From PALSA-607 sp036510735 (GTDB lineage Bacteria; Actinomycetota; Actinomycetes; Acidothermales; Acidothermaceae), in the NCBI GenBank assembly GCA_036510735.1, contig DATCDK010000074.1, positions 1 through 12,033 on the forward strand: DNA of 12,033 bases. Reading direction: 5' to 3'. Numbering within the stretch: position 1 is the stretch's first letter; each line of letters starts with the position of its first letter. A model generated the notes under the pieces. The model searched no databases. It was not told the origin of the DNA and saw nothing but the letters and a program-made list of their open reading frames with translations. Positions 1 through 5,273 of the stretch are shown in pieces. The position numbers and the translations under genes are program-made.

Positions 1-28
1 TCGCGCGGGTGGGCGACACAATGGTCCG

Positions 29-499
29 GTGATCGCGCGATCCCTCCTAGCTCGACGACTCATGGGCAATCACATGCCAGGTAGGGGAGCGTTGCTACTG
101 GTGCTCGTCTTGGCGGGCTCGACGTCAGGTTGCGCGAACTCATCCCCGAGAGGTAGCGCGACGGGCACCTTTACGCTCGCCAATGACACGACGTCGACCG
201 TGAGCGTTCGAGACTGCCATGCGGCATCGTGCGACTCGGGGGCGACGACGACGTTGGCCCCAGCCAGGTCTGAGACCCTCCCGATGTCCGGTCAGGGCCC
301 GGGGTCGGCAGCGTCCATGCTCCTCATAACCGGGGACGGCTCCGGACCACGCTGTGTTCTGATCCCTCCGAATGTTTTACCCGAGCCGCTGAGACTGGCC
401 GTGACCGACGCAACCCCAGCGCAGTGCGCTGGGTGGGCACCGCTACCTGTGCCTGATCTCACTGCGTCCCCGCCGGATAACCCATCGTCGAACGGATAG
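29..499 (+). CDS. Putative small secreted lipoprotein, unknown function
   Basis: I do not recognise a family for this 156-residue protein. It opens with an Arg-containing n-region, then a hydrophobic stretch (about residues 21-30) and a lipobox-like TSGC ending at Cys35, so export and lipid attachment at Cys35 are likely. Thr at -3 is less usual than Leu or Val. The mature part is Thr/Ser/Asp-rich and looks beta-rich. It has two further close Cys pairs or singles (DCHAASC near residues 59-64, one near 109, one near 132), which could form disulfides outside the cell. The GTG start at 29 is favoured because CACAAT (17-22), a plausible -10, ends 6 nt before it, as at other genes here. In-frame ATGs at 62 and 74 also leave a usable signal peptide; 74 gives the most typical length. 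Nothing in the next gene indicates a role. Confidence 0.6.
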   Translation: MIARSLLARRLMGNHMPGRGALLLVLVLAGSTSGCANSSPRGSATGTFTLANDTTSTVSVRDCHAASCDSGATTTLAPARSETLPMSGQGPGSAASMLLITGDGSGPRCVLIPPNVLPEPLRLAVTDATPAQCAGWAPLPVPDLTASPPDNPSSNG

Positions 500-584
500 C
501 GCCCGCGGTAATTCTTTCGTCGCCGACTCACGCTATGGAAGTCCGGGAATCGGACCGCTGCTGAAGACGTCACGGCGCCGCCGC

Positions 585-590
585 TACGGT
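585..590 (+). promoter_or_regulatory. Putative -10 element for leaderless transcription of the YdeI-like gene
   Basis: TACGGT fits TANNNT and is followed by exactly 6 nt and the GTG at 597. Transcription would therefore start at the start codon. No Shine-Dalgarno sequence precedes 597. The -35 region is weak (CTGAAG around 561). This is inferred from spacing only. Confidence 0.4.
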
Positions 591-596
591 GGTTGT

Positions 597-860
597 GTGA
601 GCAGTCGGGTGCCCGGTGGTGTGGTGCATCACATGCCTGCAGACTTGCGTACGGCGCTCATCGCTAACACCACGGCACTCGACGCCTGGATGGACATCAC
701 GTCGTTGGCCCGCAACGAGTTCATCTGTTGGGTCGAGGAGGCCAAGCAGGGGTCGACCCGAGAGCGCCGGATTCGCCGGACTCAGGAGGAGCTTGAGGAA
801 GGCCAGCGTCGGCCGTGCTGTTGGCCAGGCTGCCGACATCGCGAGCGCGCCGGCAAGTAG
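597..860 (+). CDS. YdeI/OmpD-associated (OmdA) family protein, C-terminal domain only
   Basis: This 87-residue protein matches the C-terminal part of YdeI/OmpD-associated (OmdA) family proteins. It has a helical segment with RNEFICWVEEAK (residues 39-50), the TRERRIRR basic helix, and a terminal RRPCCWPGCRHR segment. Family members are linked to bacteriocin or antimicrobial tolerance in other bacteria, but the biochemical activity is not settled. The usual N-terminal DUF1905-like half is missing. Stand-alone short versions ending in a CCWPGC tail are, from memory, known in actinobacteria, so I do not call it truncated. The three Cys in CCWPGC could bind metal (inference). The GTG start is chosen for the -10 spacing; ATG 633 would give 75 residues and keep the domain. 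The next gene starts 53 bp downstream and has its own promoter-like hexamer. Confidence 0.75.
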   Translation: MSSRVPGGVVHHMPADLRTALIANTTALDAWMDITSLARNEFICWVEEAKQGSTRERRIRRTQEELEEGQRRPCCWPGCRHRERAGK

Positions 861-884
861 CCATCGAGCAAGTAGCCATCGAGC
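855..884 (+). repeat. Perfect 15-bp tandem duplication across a stop codon
   Basis: The unit AAGTAGCCATCGAGC occurs twice head to tail (855-869 and 870-884) without mismatch. The first copy carries the last Lys codon and the TAG stop of the YdeI-like gene. The second copy lies just upstream of the promoter of the next gene, at about the distance of a -35 region. Confidence 0.9.
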
Positions 885-901
885 AGGAGCGTCGAGCCGG
901 A

Positions 902-907
902 TATTCT
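902..907 (+). promoter_or_regulatory. Putative -10 element for leaderless transcription of the RibD-C/DHFR-like gene
   Basis: TATTCT fits TANNNT and lies 6 nt before ATG 914. The AGGAG at 885-889 is too far from the ATG (24 nt) to act as a ribosome binding site, so a leaderless mRNA explains this start better. A poor -35 match (TCGAGC, 879-884) lies 17 bp upstream, in the tandem duplication. Confidence 0.5.
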
Positions 908-913
908 CGCGCA

Positions 914-1459
914 ATGCGTCCGCTTCGGTATTCCATCAACGTCACGTTGGACGGGTGCTGCGATCATCGCGCATTCGCCGCCGACGAAGACGTGCATCGT
1001 CATGCGACAGAGAATCTCGACCGTGCCGATGCACTCCTCTTTGGTCGGGTGACGTACGAAATGATGCGGGCAGCGTGGCGGCTGCCGACGACGTGGGACA
1101 TGCCTGACTGGATGGAACCCTTTGCGCAGACGATCGACGCGGCAAAGAAGTACGTCGTGTCGAGCACCCTCGACCGAGTCGACTGGAACGCCGAGATCCT
1201 GGACGGCGATCTGGCGGCCGCCGTTCAGCAGCTCAAGCAGGAGTCGGGCAAGGGAGTGTTCGTCGGAGGTGTGCAGCTTCCTCTGGCGTTGGCGGAGCTC
1301 GGTTTGATCGATGAGTACGAGTTAGTTGTACATCCGACGCTGGTGGGCCATGGGCCGACGTTGTTCGCGGGCCTCTCGGAACGCATCGACTTGAGGCTCG
1401 TGAGCCGTGTGGAGTTCGGGTCGGGCGCGGTAGCGATGCGGTACGAGCCGAGAAGGTAG
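914..1459 (+). CDS. Dihydrofolate reductase family protein (RibD C-terminal domain fold)
   Basis: This 181-residue protein has the dihydrofolate-reductase-like fold of the RibD C-terminal family (PF01872-type). Visible family marks are SINVTLDG (residues 8-14), LLFGRVTYEMM (41-51), AKKYVVSSTL (77-86), a glycine-rich VFVGG (115-119) expected at the nucleotide-binding loop, and LIDEYELVVHPTLVGHGPTLF (within 131-151). Members probably use NAD(P)H to reduce small pterin- or pyrimidine-like substrates, but stand-alone actinobacterial ones have no known substrate. The length is typical. ATG 914 is chosen because the family normally begins a few residues before SINVTLDG and because a -10 hexamer ends 6 nt upstream; the frame is open back to 815, but that extension is low-complexity and overlaps the previous gene. 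True folate synthesis is unlikely, since no folate gene is nearby. Confidence 0.85.
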   Translation: MRPLRYSINVTLDGCCDHRAFAADEDVHRHATENLDRADALLFGRVTYEMMRAAWRLPTTWDMPDWMEPFAQTIDAAKKYVVSSTLDRVDWNAEILDGDLAAAVQQLKQESGKGVFVGGVQLPLALAELGLIDEYELVVHPTLVGHGPTLFAGLSERIDLRLVSRVEFGSGAVAMRYEPRR

Positions 1460-1516
1460 CCCGCGGTCCGCTGAACCTCCGTGCAACCGAAGTGTTGGGT
1501 CGGACGTCGGTGATGT

Positions 1517-2515
1517 ATGCCGACACCGGATGCTTGGTCGCCGTCATCGCACGTCCGCCATCGTCGGCGTAATGCCGCGGCGCTGGGGTCCCCGGTCGCC
1601 GTCGCCGTTGTGATTGCCGCAGTCTCGGTGGGCTACCAGTGGAGAACGCGGAACGCGGACACTTCATCTGCGTCGCAGTTGTCGTCAGTGGCCTCGACGT
1701 CGGCCACCCCGAGTGCGTCGATCACGCCGAGTGCGCCGGTCGCTGACTCCGCGCCGCTGGCGATGTCGAGCCCGGCCGAGGCTGCCATGTCGAGTCCAGT
1801 GCAGGCAGCCGTTTCCTCCGCGACCGCAGTGGTCACGTCGCAGCCGTGCCGGGCATCGAACCTCAACGTGAAGGCGGAATTTGGAGGCGCGGCTGCTGGA
1901 AATCTGTCGCAACCTTTTGTACTGACCAACACCGGCACCGAGAGCTGCGTGCTGCAGGGCTACCCCACCCGACTGCAGGGATGGCAGAGCGGTCGGTGGC
2001 AAGAGCTGAACTTCACGGAAGGCACGTTCTTCATCCAGGAAGACCCCTCGCCGAGCTCAGTCGAACTCGCCCCGGGCGCACAGGCGGAGCTGATCGTCGG
2101 CACAGGTGACACCTGCAACGGAGGAGATGTCGGCGACAGCAAGCTCTACTCACGGCTACTGGCGACCCTGCAGAACCAGACAAGCATCGAGCTGCACGCG
2201 CCCGCTACCGCGACGGCTGGCACGACGCTCTCTTACACCGTGACGCTGTCGAACCCCACCAGCGCCGACATCACATTGGATCCGTGCCCGACGTGGCAAG
2301 CTCTCATCGAGAACCCGGCCGGCCCCGATGGGATGACCCAAGTCGGAGGGCCGATCGATTGTGCGACAACGCCATCCGTCCCGGCGCGTGGTTCGATCAC
2401 CGTGCAGATGCACATCAAGGTCCCCAGTACGGCGGGCAACGCGAAGTTCGTGTGGTGGCTCACCAGCCTAACGGTCGCTGCTGGTGAGGGACTCACCATC
2501 GTCCCGGCTGCTTAA
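1517..2515 (+). CDS. Membrane-anchored DUF4232 domain protein with a second C-terminal beta domain
   Basis: This 332-residue envelope protein begins with a basic segment (RHRRR, 14-18) and one hydrophobic helix (about 27-41), read as a signal anchor or uncleaved signal peptide. A Ser/Ala/Pro/Thr linker (about 48-108) with imperfect MSSPAEAA/MSSPVQAA repeats follows. Residues about 111-222 match DUF4232: an early Cys (111), then FVLTNTGTESCVLQGYP (134-150), typical of the family, with Cys144 and Cys200 available for disulfides. A second beta-rich domain (about 225-332) contains SYTVTLSNPTSADITLDPCP and Cys257/Cys282; it resembles extracellular immunoglobulin-like domains, without a firm family. 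The function of DUF4232 proteins is unknown. ATG 1517 has no clear ribosome binding site or -10. The stop overlaps that of the convergent acetyltransferase gene. Confidence 0.8.
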   Translation: MPTPDAWSPSSHVRHRRRNAAALGSPVAVAVVIAAVSVGYQWRTRNADTSSASQLSSVASTSATPSASITPSAPVADSAPLAMSSPAEAAMSSPVQAAVSSATAVVTSQPCRASNLNVKAEFGGAAAGNLSQPFVLTNTGTESCVLQGYPTRLQGWQSGRWQELNFTEGTFFIQEDPSPSSVELAPGAQAELIVGTGDTCNGGDVGDSKLYSRLLATLQNQTSIELHAPATATAGTTLSYTVTLSNPTSADITLDPCPTWQALIENPAGPDGMTQVGGPIDCATTPSVPARGSITVQMHIKVPSTAGNAKFVWWLTSLTVAAGEGLTIVPAA

Positions 2516-3486
2516 AGCGGTGGTGTGCGGTAGCTGTAACGGTGGTGCTCGGTGAAGCCCAGCGCTGCGTACAGCTCTAACGCGGCGTGGTTGTCGGCAA
2601 GAACTTCGAGCCAAGCACGCAGCGCGCCACGAGAAGCCGCCCACTCCGTCAACGTCACCATGACCGCGCGGGCGTGGCCCTGCCGTCGCATCGACGGATC
2701 GACTTCGATCGCCGAGAATCCCACCCACGGTTGCTCGACTGCTGCTCGCCCGATGGCAGCGGCAGCGGCAGTCGAGTCGCCAGCCTCCATCGTCGCGAAC
2801 ACGACGTCAGCTGCGCCGGTCAGGACCTGGAGGGCGACCGGTGTGATCGACCCGCCGTGATACCGCAGCAGCCACGACGACGGTGGAAGCGAAGACGTCT
2901 GCACGACAGGCGATGGTCCTGTAAGAGCGCGAACCCCGAGCAAACGCGCCAACCGAGCGACGGTGACGGTCTGCACCACGCACTCGGTCGCGACGGCCCA
3001 CCCACGGCGGTCGAGTTCCGCACCCAGGTTGCTGCCGTTGACCACCCGGATCATGGCCGGCAATCCACGTGACGCATACCAGAAAATGACGTACGCGAGT
3101 GCCTCGTCGAGCGGACGACCAGGATCGCCCAGCGGCCGCACCGCGCCCGCCCGGGCAGTGAACCCTCCAGCCGACCGCAACCACCACCGACCGAGCCACT
3201 CCTCGTCGGGTGCCGGCCAGATCCGGCCGCTCACTTCTTCGAGCTCTCGAGCCGCCAGCAGCGAGGGTCCGACGACCCGCGCCGCCACCACCGAAGCAGT
3301 CGCGACGACCGCCAACGAGCCGTCGGATCGCCGGATCGCCAGCTGATCGGTGTCCAGGATTTCAAGATCGCCCACGACGTCCGTCGCGCCCGATTCCAGG
3401 CGGTAGCGCACGCTGACGCGGGCGCCGACGTCGTCGGGGGACAGCTCAGAGCTCGAATTCGTAGACACGCCGGACACCCCAAGCAT
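2512..3486 (-). CDS. GNAT N-acetyltransferase, Rv0428c/CG3035 type
   Basis: The 324-residue protein has an SH3-like N-terminal domain (about 18-75: GARVSVRYRL, then LEILDTDQLAIRRSDG) and a C-terminal GNAT fold. The acetyl-CoA loop is RRQGHA (267-272) after IEVDP, with the usual NHAALELYAALGF near 299-311. The middle segment GGFTARAGAVRPLGDPGRPLDEAL (within 107-130) is characteristic of the Rv0428c family. A Corynebacterium member, Cg3035, was reported as a novel N-acetylglutamate synthase, the first step of arginine synthesis. The same reaction here is an inference by family; other acceptors are possible. The gene is divergent from fdxA, and its start codon lies in the fdxA promoter. ATG 3486 has no Shine-Dalgarno sequence; a -10-like TAGTAT lies 22 nt upstream. 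The 3' end overlaps the DUF4232 gene by 4 bp. Confidence 0.82.
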   Translation of the reverse strand: MLGVSGVSTNSSSELSPDDVGARVSVRYRLESGATDVVGDLEILDTDQLAIRRSDGSLAVVATASVVAARVVGPSLLAARELEEVSGRIWPAPDEEWLGRWWLRSAGGFTARAGAVRPLGDPGRPLDEALAYVIFWYASRGLPAMIRVVNGSNLGAELDRRGWAVATECVVQTVTVARLARLLGVRALTGPSPVVQTSSLPPSSWLLRYHGGSITPVALQVLTGAADVVFATMEAGDSTAAAAAIGRAAVEQPWVGFSAIEVDPSMRRQGHARAVMVTLTEWAASRGALRAWLEVLADNHAALELYAALGFTEHHRYSYRTPPL

Positions 3487-3513
3487 CGACAGGAGGTCAG
3501 GTTCGCCGATACT
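3486..3513 (+). promoter_or_regulatory. Putative sigma-A-type promoter of fdxA-dapC
   Basis: A -35 TCGACA (3486-3491, one mismatch to TTGACA) and a -10 GATACT (3508-3513) are 16 bp apart. Transcription would start near 3520, giving a leader of about 30 nt that contains the fdxA ribosome binding site. The -35 touches the start codon of the divergent acetyltransferase gene. Confidence 0.5.
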
Positions 3514-3514
3514 A
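3509..3514 (-). promoter_or_regulatory. Putative -10 of the acetyltransferase gene, overlapping the fdxA -10
   Basis: On the minus strand ATACTA reads TAGTAT, a good TANNNT hexamer 22 nt before ATG 3486, implying a leader of about 15 nt. It shares five bases with the forward -10 GATACT, so the two promoters sit back to back on the same base pairs. No clear minus-strand -35 is visible. Confidence 0.4.
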
Positions 3515-3533
3515 GGTGCGGTTCACCGCTTCC

Positions 3534-3543
3534 GAGGAAGGGA
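3534..3543 (+). promoter_or_regulatory. Ribosome binding site of fdxA
   Basis: GAGGAAGGGA is purine-rich and complementary to the 16S rRNA 3' end, and ends 6 nt before GTG 3550. It fixes this GTG as the start. It is one of the two clear Shine-Dalgarno sequences in the window. Confidence 0.7.
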
Positions 3544-3549
3544 CTCCCC

Positions 3550-3879
3550 GTGACGTACGTGATCGCCCAGCCCTGTGTAGACCTCAAGGACAGGGCGTGC
3601 GTCGACGAGTGTCCGGTCGACTGCATCTACGAGGGGGGGCGGATGCTCTACATCCACCCCGACGAGTGCGTCGACTGCGGCGCCTGCGAGCCGGTCTGCC
3701 CGGTCGAGGCCATCTTCTACGAGGACGACGTCCCGGATCAGTGGAAGGACTACTACAAGGCGAACGTCGACTTCTTCGACGATCTCGGCTCGCCCGGTGG
3801 CGCGTCCAAGCTCGGCCCGGTCACCAAGGACCACCCGCTGATCGCCGCGTTGCCGCCGCAGGAGCAGGCGACGCACTGA
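3550..3879 (+). CDS. fdxA: 7Fe ferredoxin (3Fe-4S / 4Fe-4S)
   Basis: This 109-residue cytoplasmic electron carrier is nearly family-standard from the first residue. It has Cys at 9, 17, 21, 25, 40, 43, 46 and 50. By analogy with Azotobacter ferredoxin I, Cys9, Cys17 and Cys50 hold the [3Fe-4S] cluster, Cys21, Cys40, Cys43 and Cys46 hold the [4Fe-4S] cluster, and Cys25 is free. The segment CPVDCIYEGGRMLYIHPDEC and the following CVDCGACEPVCPVEAI are hallmarks. The acidic C-terminal half (EDDVPDQWKDYYKANVDFF) is typical of actinobacterial FdxA. The GTG start has a strong ribosome binding site. dapC begins 8 bp after the stop with no terminator between, so the two are probably co-transcribed; this pairing is also known in mycobacteria (Rv1177-Rv1178). 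Redox partners cannot be named from the context. Confidence 0.96.
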   Translation: MTYVIAQPCVDLKDRACVDECPVDCIYEGGRMLYIHPDECVDCGACEPVCPVEAIFYEDDVPDQWKDYYKANVDFFDDLGSPGGASKLGPVTKDHPLIAALPPQEQATH

Positions 3880-3887
3880 GTCGTCGA

Positions 3888-5003
3888 GTGGCGGGCCGTC
3901 GTGGCGTAGAGCTGCCTGATTTTCCTTGGGACAGCCTCGCCCCCTATGTCGCCATGGCGCGCGCCCATGACGGCGGCGTCGTCGACCTTTCAGTCGGGAC
4001 GCCGGTTGATGACGTCCCTGCCGTCGTGCAGGACGCGTTGGCGGCGACCACGAATACGCCCGGCTATCCGGCGACGTACGGGACGTCGGCGGTGCGCGAA
4101 GCGGCGGCCGGTTGGTTGCGCCGCCGTCACGGGGTAACCGGCGCCGACCCTGCAAACGTGCTGCCGGTTATCGGCGCCAAGGAGTTCGTCGCATGGTTGC
4201 CGACATTGCTCGGCCTCGGTTCGGGCGACACCGTCGGCATCCCCGCACTGGCGTACCCGACCTACGACGTCGGCGCGCGGTTGGCCGGCGCCGCGCCCTT
4301 GGTCGTCAACAGTACGGTCGCGGTTGGGCCAGCGCCGCTGGCGATGCTGTGGGTCAACTCGCCCGCCAATCCGCACGGTCAGGTGCTCGGCGTCGAGCAT
4401 CTGCGAAAGGTTGCCGAGTGGGCACGCCATCGCGGCACGATCGTGGTCTCCGATGAGTGCTACCTCGAGTTCGGCTGGGACGACGGGGTGCCGGCGTTGT
4501 CGGTCCTGCATCCCTCTGTCTGTGGTGACTCACATGCGGGACTGCTCGCCGTCCACTCGTTGTCGAAACGCTCGAACCTCGCGGGTTACCGGGCCGGCTT
4601 TGTCACGGGCGACGGTGAGCTGATCGCCGAACTGCTCGAGGTCCGCAAGCACGCCGGGATGATCGTGCCGGCGCCCGTACAGGCGGCGATGGTGGCCGCA
4701 CTCGACGACGATGCGCATGTTGACGTGCAACGCGCGCGCTACCTCGCTCGGCGCGCTCTTTTGCTGCCTGCGCTTGTTTCCGCTGGCTTTTCGGTCGACC
4801 ACTCGCAAGGCGGCCTCTACCTGTGGGCGACTCGCGACGAGGACTGCTGGGCCAGCATCGAGTGGCTCGCTCAGCTCGGGATTCTGGCAGGTCCCGGCAT
4901 CTTCTACGGCGAGGCCGGACGACGGCACGTGCGAATCGCGTTGACCGCAACCGACGAGCGCGTCGCGGCGGCAGCGAGTCGGCTCACCGAACCCCGCTCG
5001 TAG
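3888..5003 (+). CDS. dapC: Succinyldiaminopimelate transaminase
   Basis: This 371-residue pyridoxal-phosphate enzyme (fold type I, class I/II aminotransferase) would convert N-succinyl-2-amino-6-oxopimelate and glutamate to N-succinyl-LL-diaminopimelate and 2-oxoglutarate. Visible catalytic features are Asn161 in SPANPHG, Asp189 and Tyr192 in SDECYLEF (PLP pyridine and phenol contacts), the Schiff-base Lys227 in SLSKRSNLAGYRAGF, and Arg349 in HVRIAL for the substrate carboxylate. The N-terminal ELPDFPWDSLAPY and VVDLSVGTPVDD are typical of actinobacterial DapC. GTG 3888 is the only reasonable start after fdxA; the frame stays open upstream inside fdxA, but that part does not look like protein. 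There is no good ribosome binding site, so translation may depend on fdxA. dapD and dapE, the flanking pathway steps, lie 1.4 kb downstream in a separate unit. Confidence 0.93.
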   Translation: MAGRRGVELPDFPWDSLAPYVAMARAHDGGVVDLSVGTPVDDVPAVVQDALAATTNTPGYPATYGTSAVREAAAGWLRRRHGVTGADPANVLPVIGAKEFVAWLPTLLGLGSGDTVGIPALAYPTYDVGARLAGAAPLVVNSTVAVGPAPLAMLWVNSPANPHGQVLGVEHLRKVAEWARHRGTIVVSDECYLEFGWDDGVPALSVLHPSVCGDSHAGLLAVHSLSKRSNLAGYRAGFVTGDGELIAELLEVRKHAGMIVPAPVQAAMVAALDDDAHVDVQRARYLARRALLLPALVSAGFSVDHSQGGLYLWATRDEDCWASIEWLAQLGILAGPGIFYGEAGRRHVRIALTATDERVAAAASRLTEPRS

Positions 5004-5048
5004 CCGCCGACGGTCGGTTGATCACGTAAGGGAGGTGTGGGGTCCCCT

Positions 5049-5070
5049 CAACAGGTGGGCGCACCTATTG
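5049..5070. terminator. Short hairpin after dapC, possible terminator
   Basis: CAAcAGGTG and CACCTaTTG flank a GGCG tetraloop: a 5-bp stem, one mismatch and 3 more bp. It starts 46 nt after the dapC stop. There is no run of T after it, so intrinsic termination is only a guess; actinobacterial convergent genes often lack U-tracts. Confidence 0.35.
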
Positions 5071-5077
5071 AAGTGAC

Positions 5078-5105
5078 GGTTCGCCTTGCGCGGCGGCCCC
5101 GAACC
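5078..5105. repeat. Short inverted repeat in the dapC / wall-gene gap
   Basis: GGTTCG (5078-5083) and CGAACC (5100-5105) form a 6-bp stem with a 16-nt G/C-rich loop. It is the middle one of three inverted repeats in this gap and could be chance at this base composition. Confidence 0.3.
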
Positions 5106-5170
5106 CTTCGCGAATCCCAGCTAGGAGTCGCGTCGCAGTTTCCAAAGCCGCATCGCGCTGACCGATCGGC

Positions 5171-5242
5171 GTCTTCGCATCCCTGGCGGTCGGCCAAGAT
5201 TCCGATTGGCCCGGTTTGTGGAACCACCAGGGATGCGAAGAC
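5171..5242. repeat. 72-bp inverted-repeat element with perfect 16-bp arms and a nested stem
   Basis: GTCTTCGCATCCCTGG (5171-5186) has its exact reverse complement at 5227-5242. After one mismatch the pairing continues for 3 bp (5188-5190 with 5223-5225... read inward as GGT/ACC). Inside, GGCCAA (5192-5197) pairs with TTGGCC (5206-5211) around an 8-nt loop. It lies between the convergent dapC and lysozyme-like genes, 168 bp after the dapC stop and 31 bp from the other stop. It could be a bidirectional terminator without T-tract, a REP-like or MITE-like element, or a protein-binding site. No target-site duplication is visible at the ends. Confidence 0.7.
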
Positions 5243-5273
5243 TCCACGACTAGCGCCGTGAAGGGTGAACGGC

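Noticed and set aside
541..555. GTCCG-N5-CGGAC hairpin in the gap after the lipoprotein gene
   Set aside because: Five-bp arms are common by chance at this G+C, and there is no T-tract; it could be an operator, but nothing supports it.
616..1107. Plus-strand frame overlapping the YdeI-like and RibD-C/DHFR-like genes
   Set aside because: It is Arg/Ser-rich and spans the gap between two real genes in another frame.
3516..3887. Upstream extension of the dapC frame through fdxA
   Set aside because: The overlap reads as Arg-rich non-protein sequence, while fdxA in another frame is a near-perfect ferredoxin with its own ribosome binding site.
5171..5242. tRNA or small structured RNA gene
   Set aside because: The length is close to a tRNA, but the 16-bp outer arms do not fit a cloverleaf, and there is no T-loop GTTCRA motif.
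5037..5261. Short open frames in the dapC / lysozyme-like gap
   Set aside because: They cover the inverted repeats, have no ribosome binding site or -10 spacing, and no domain features.
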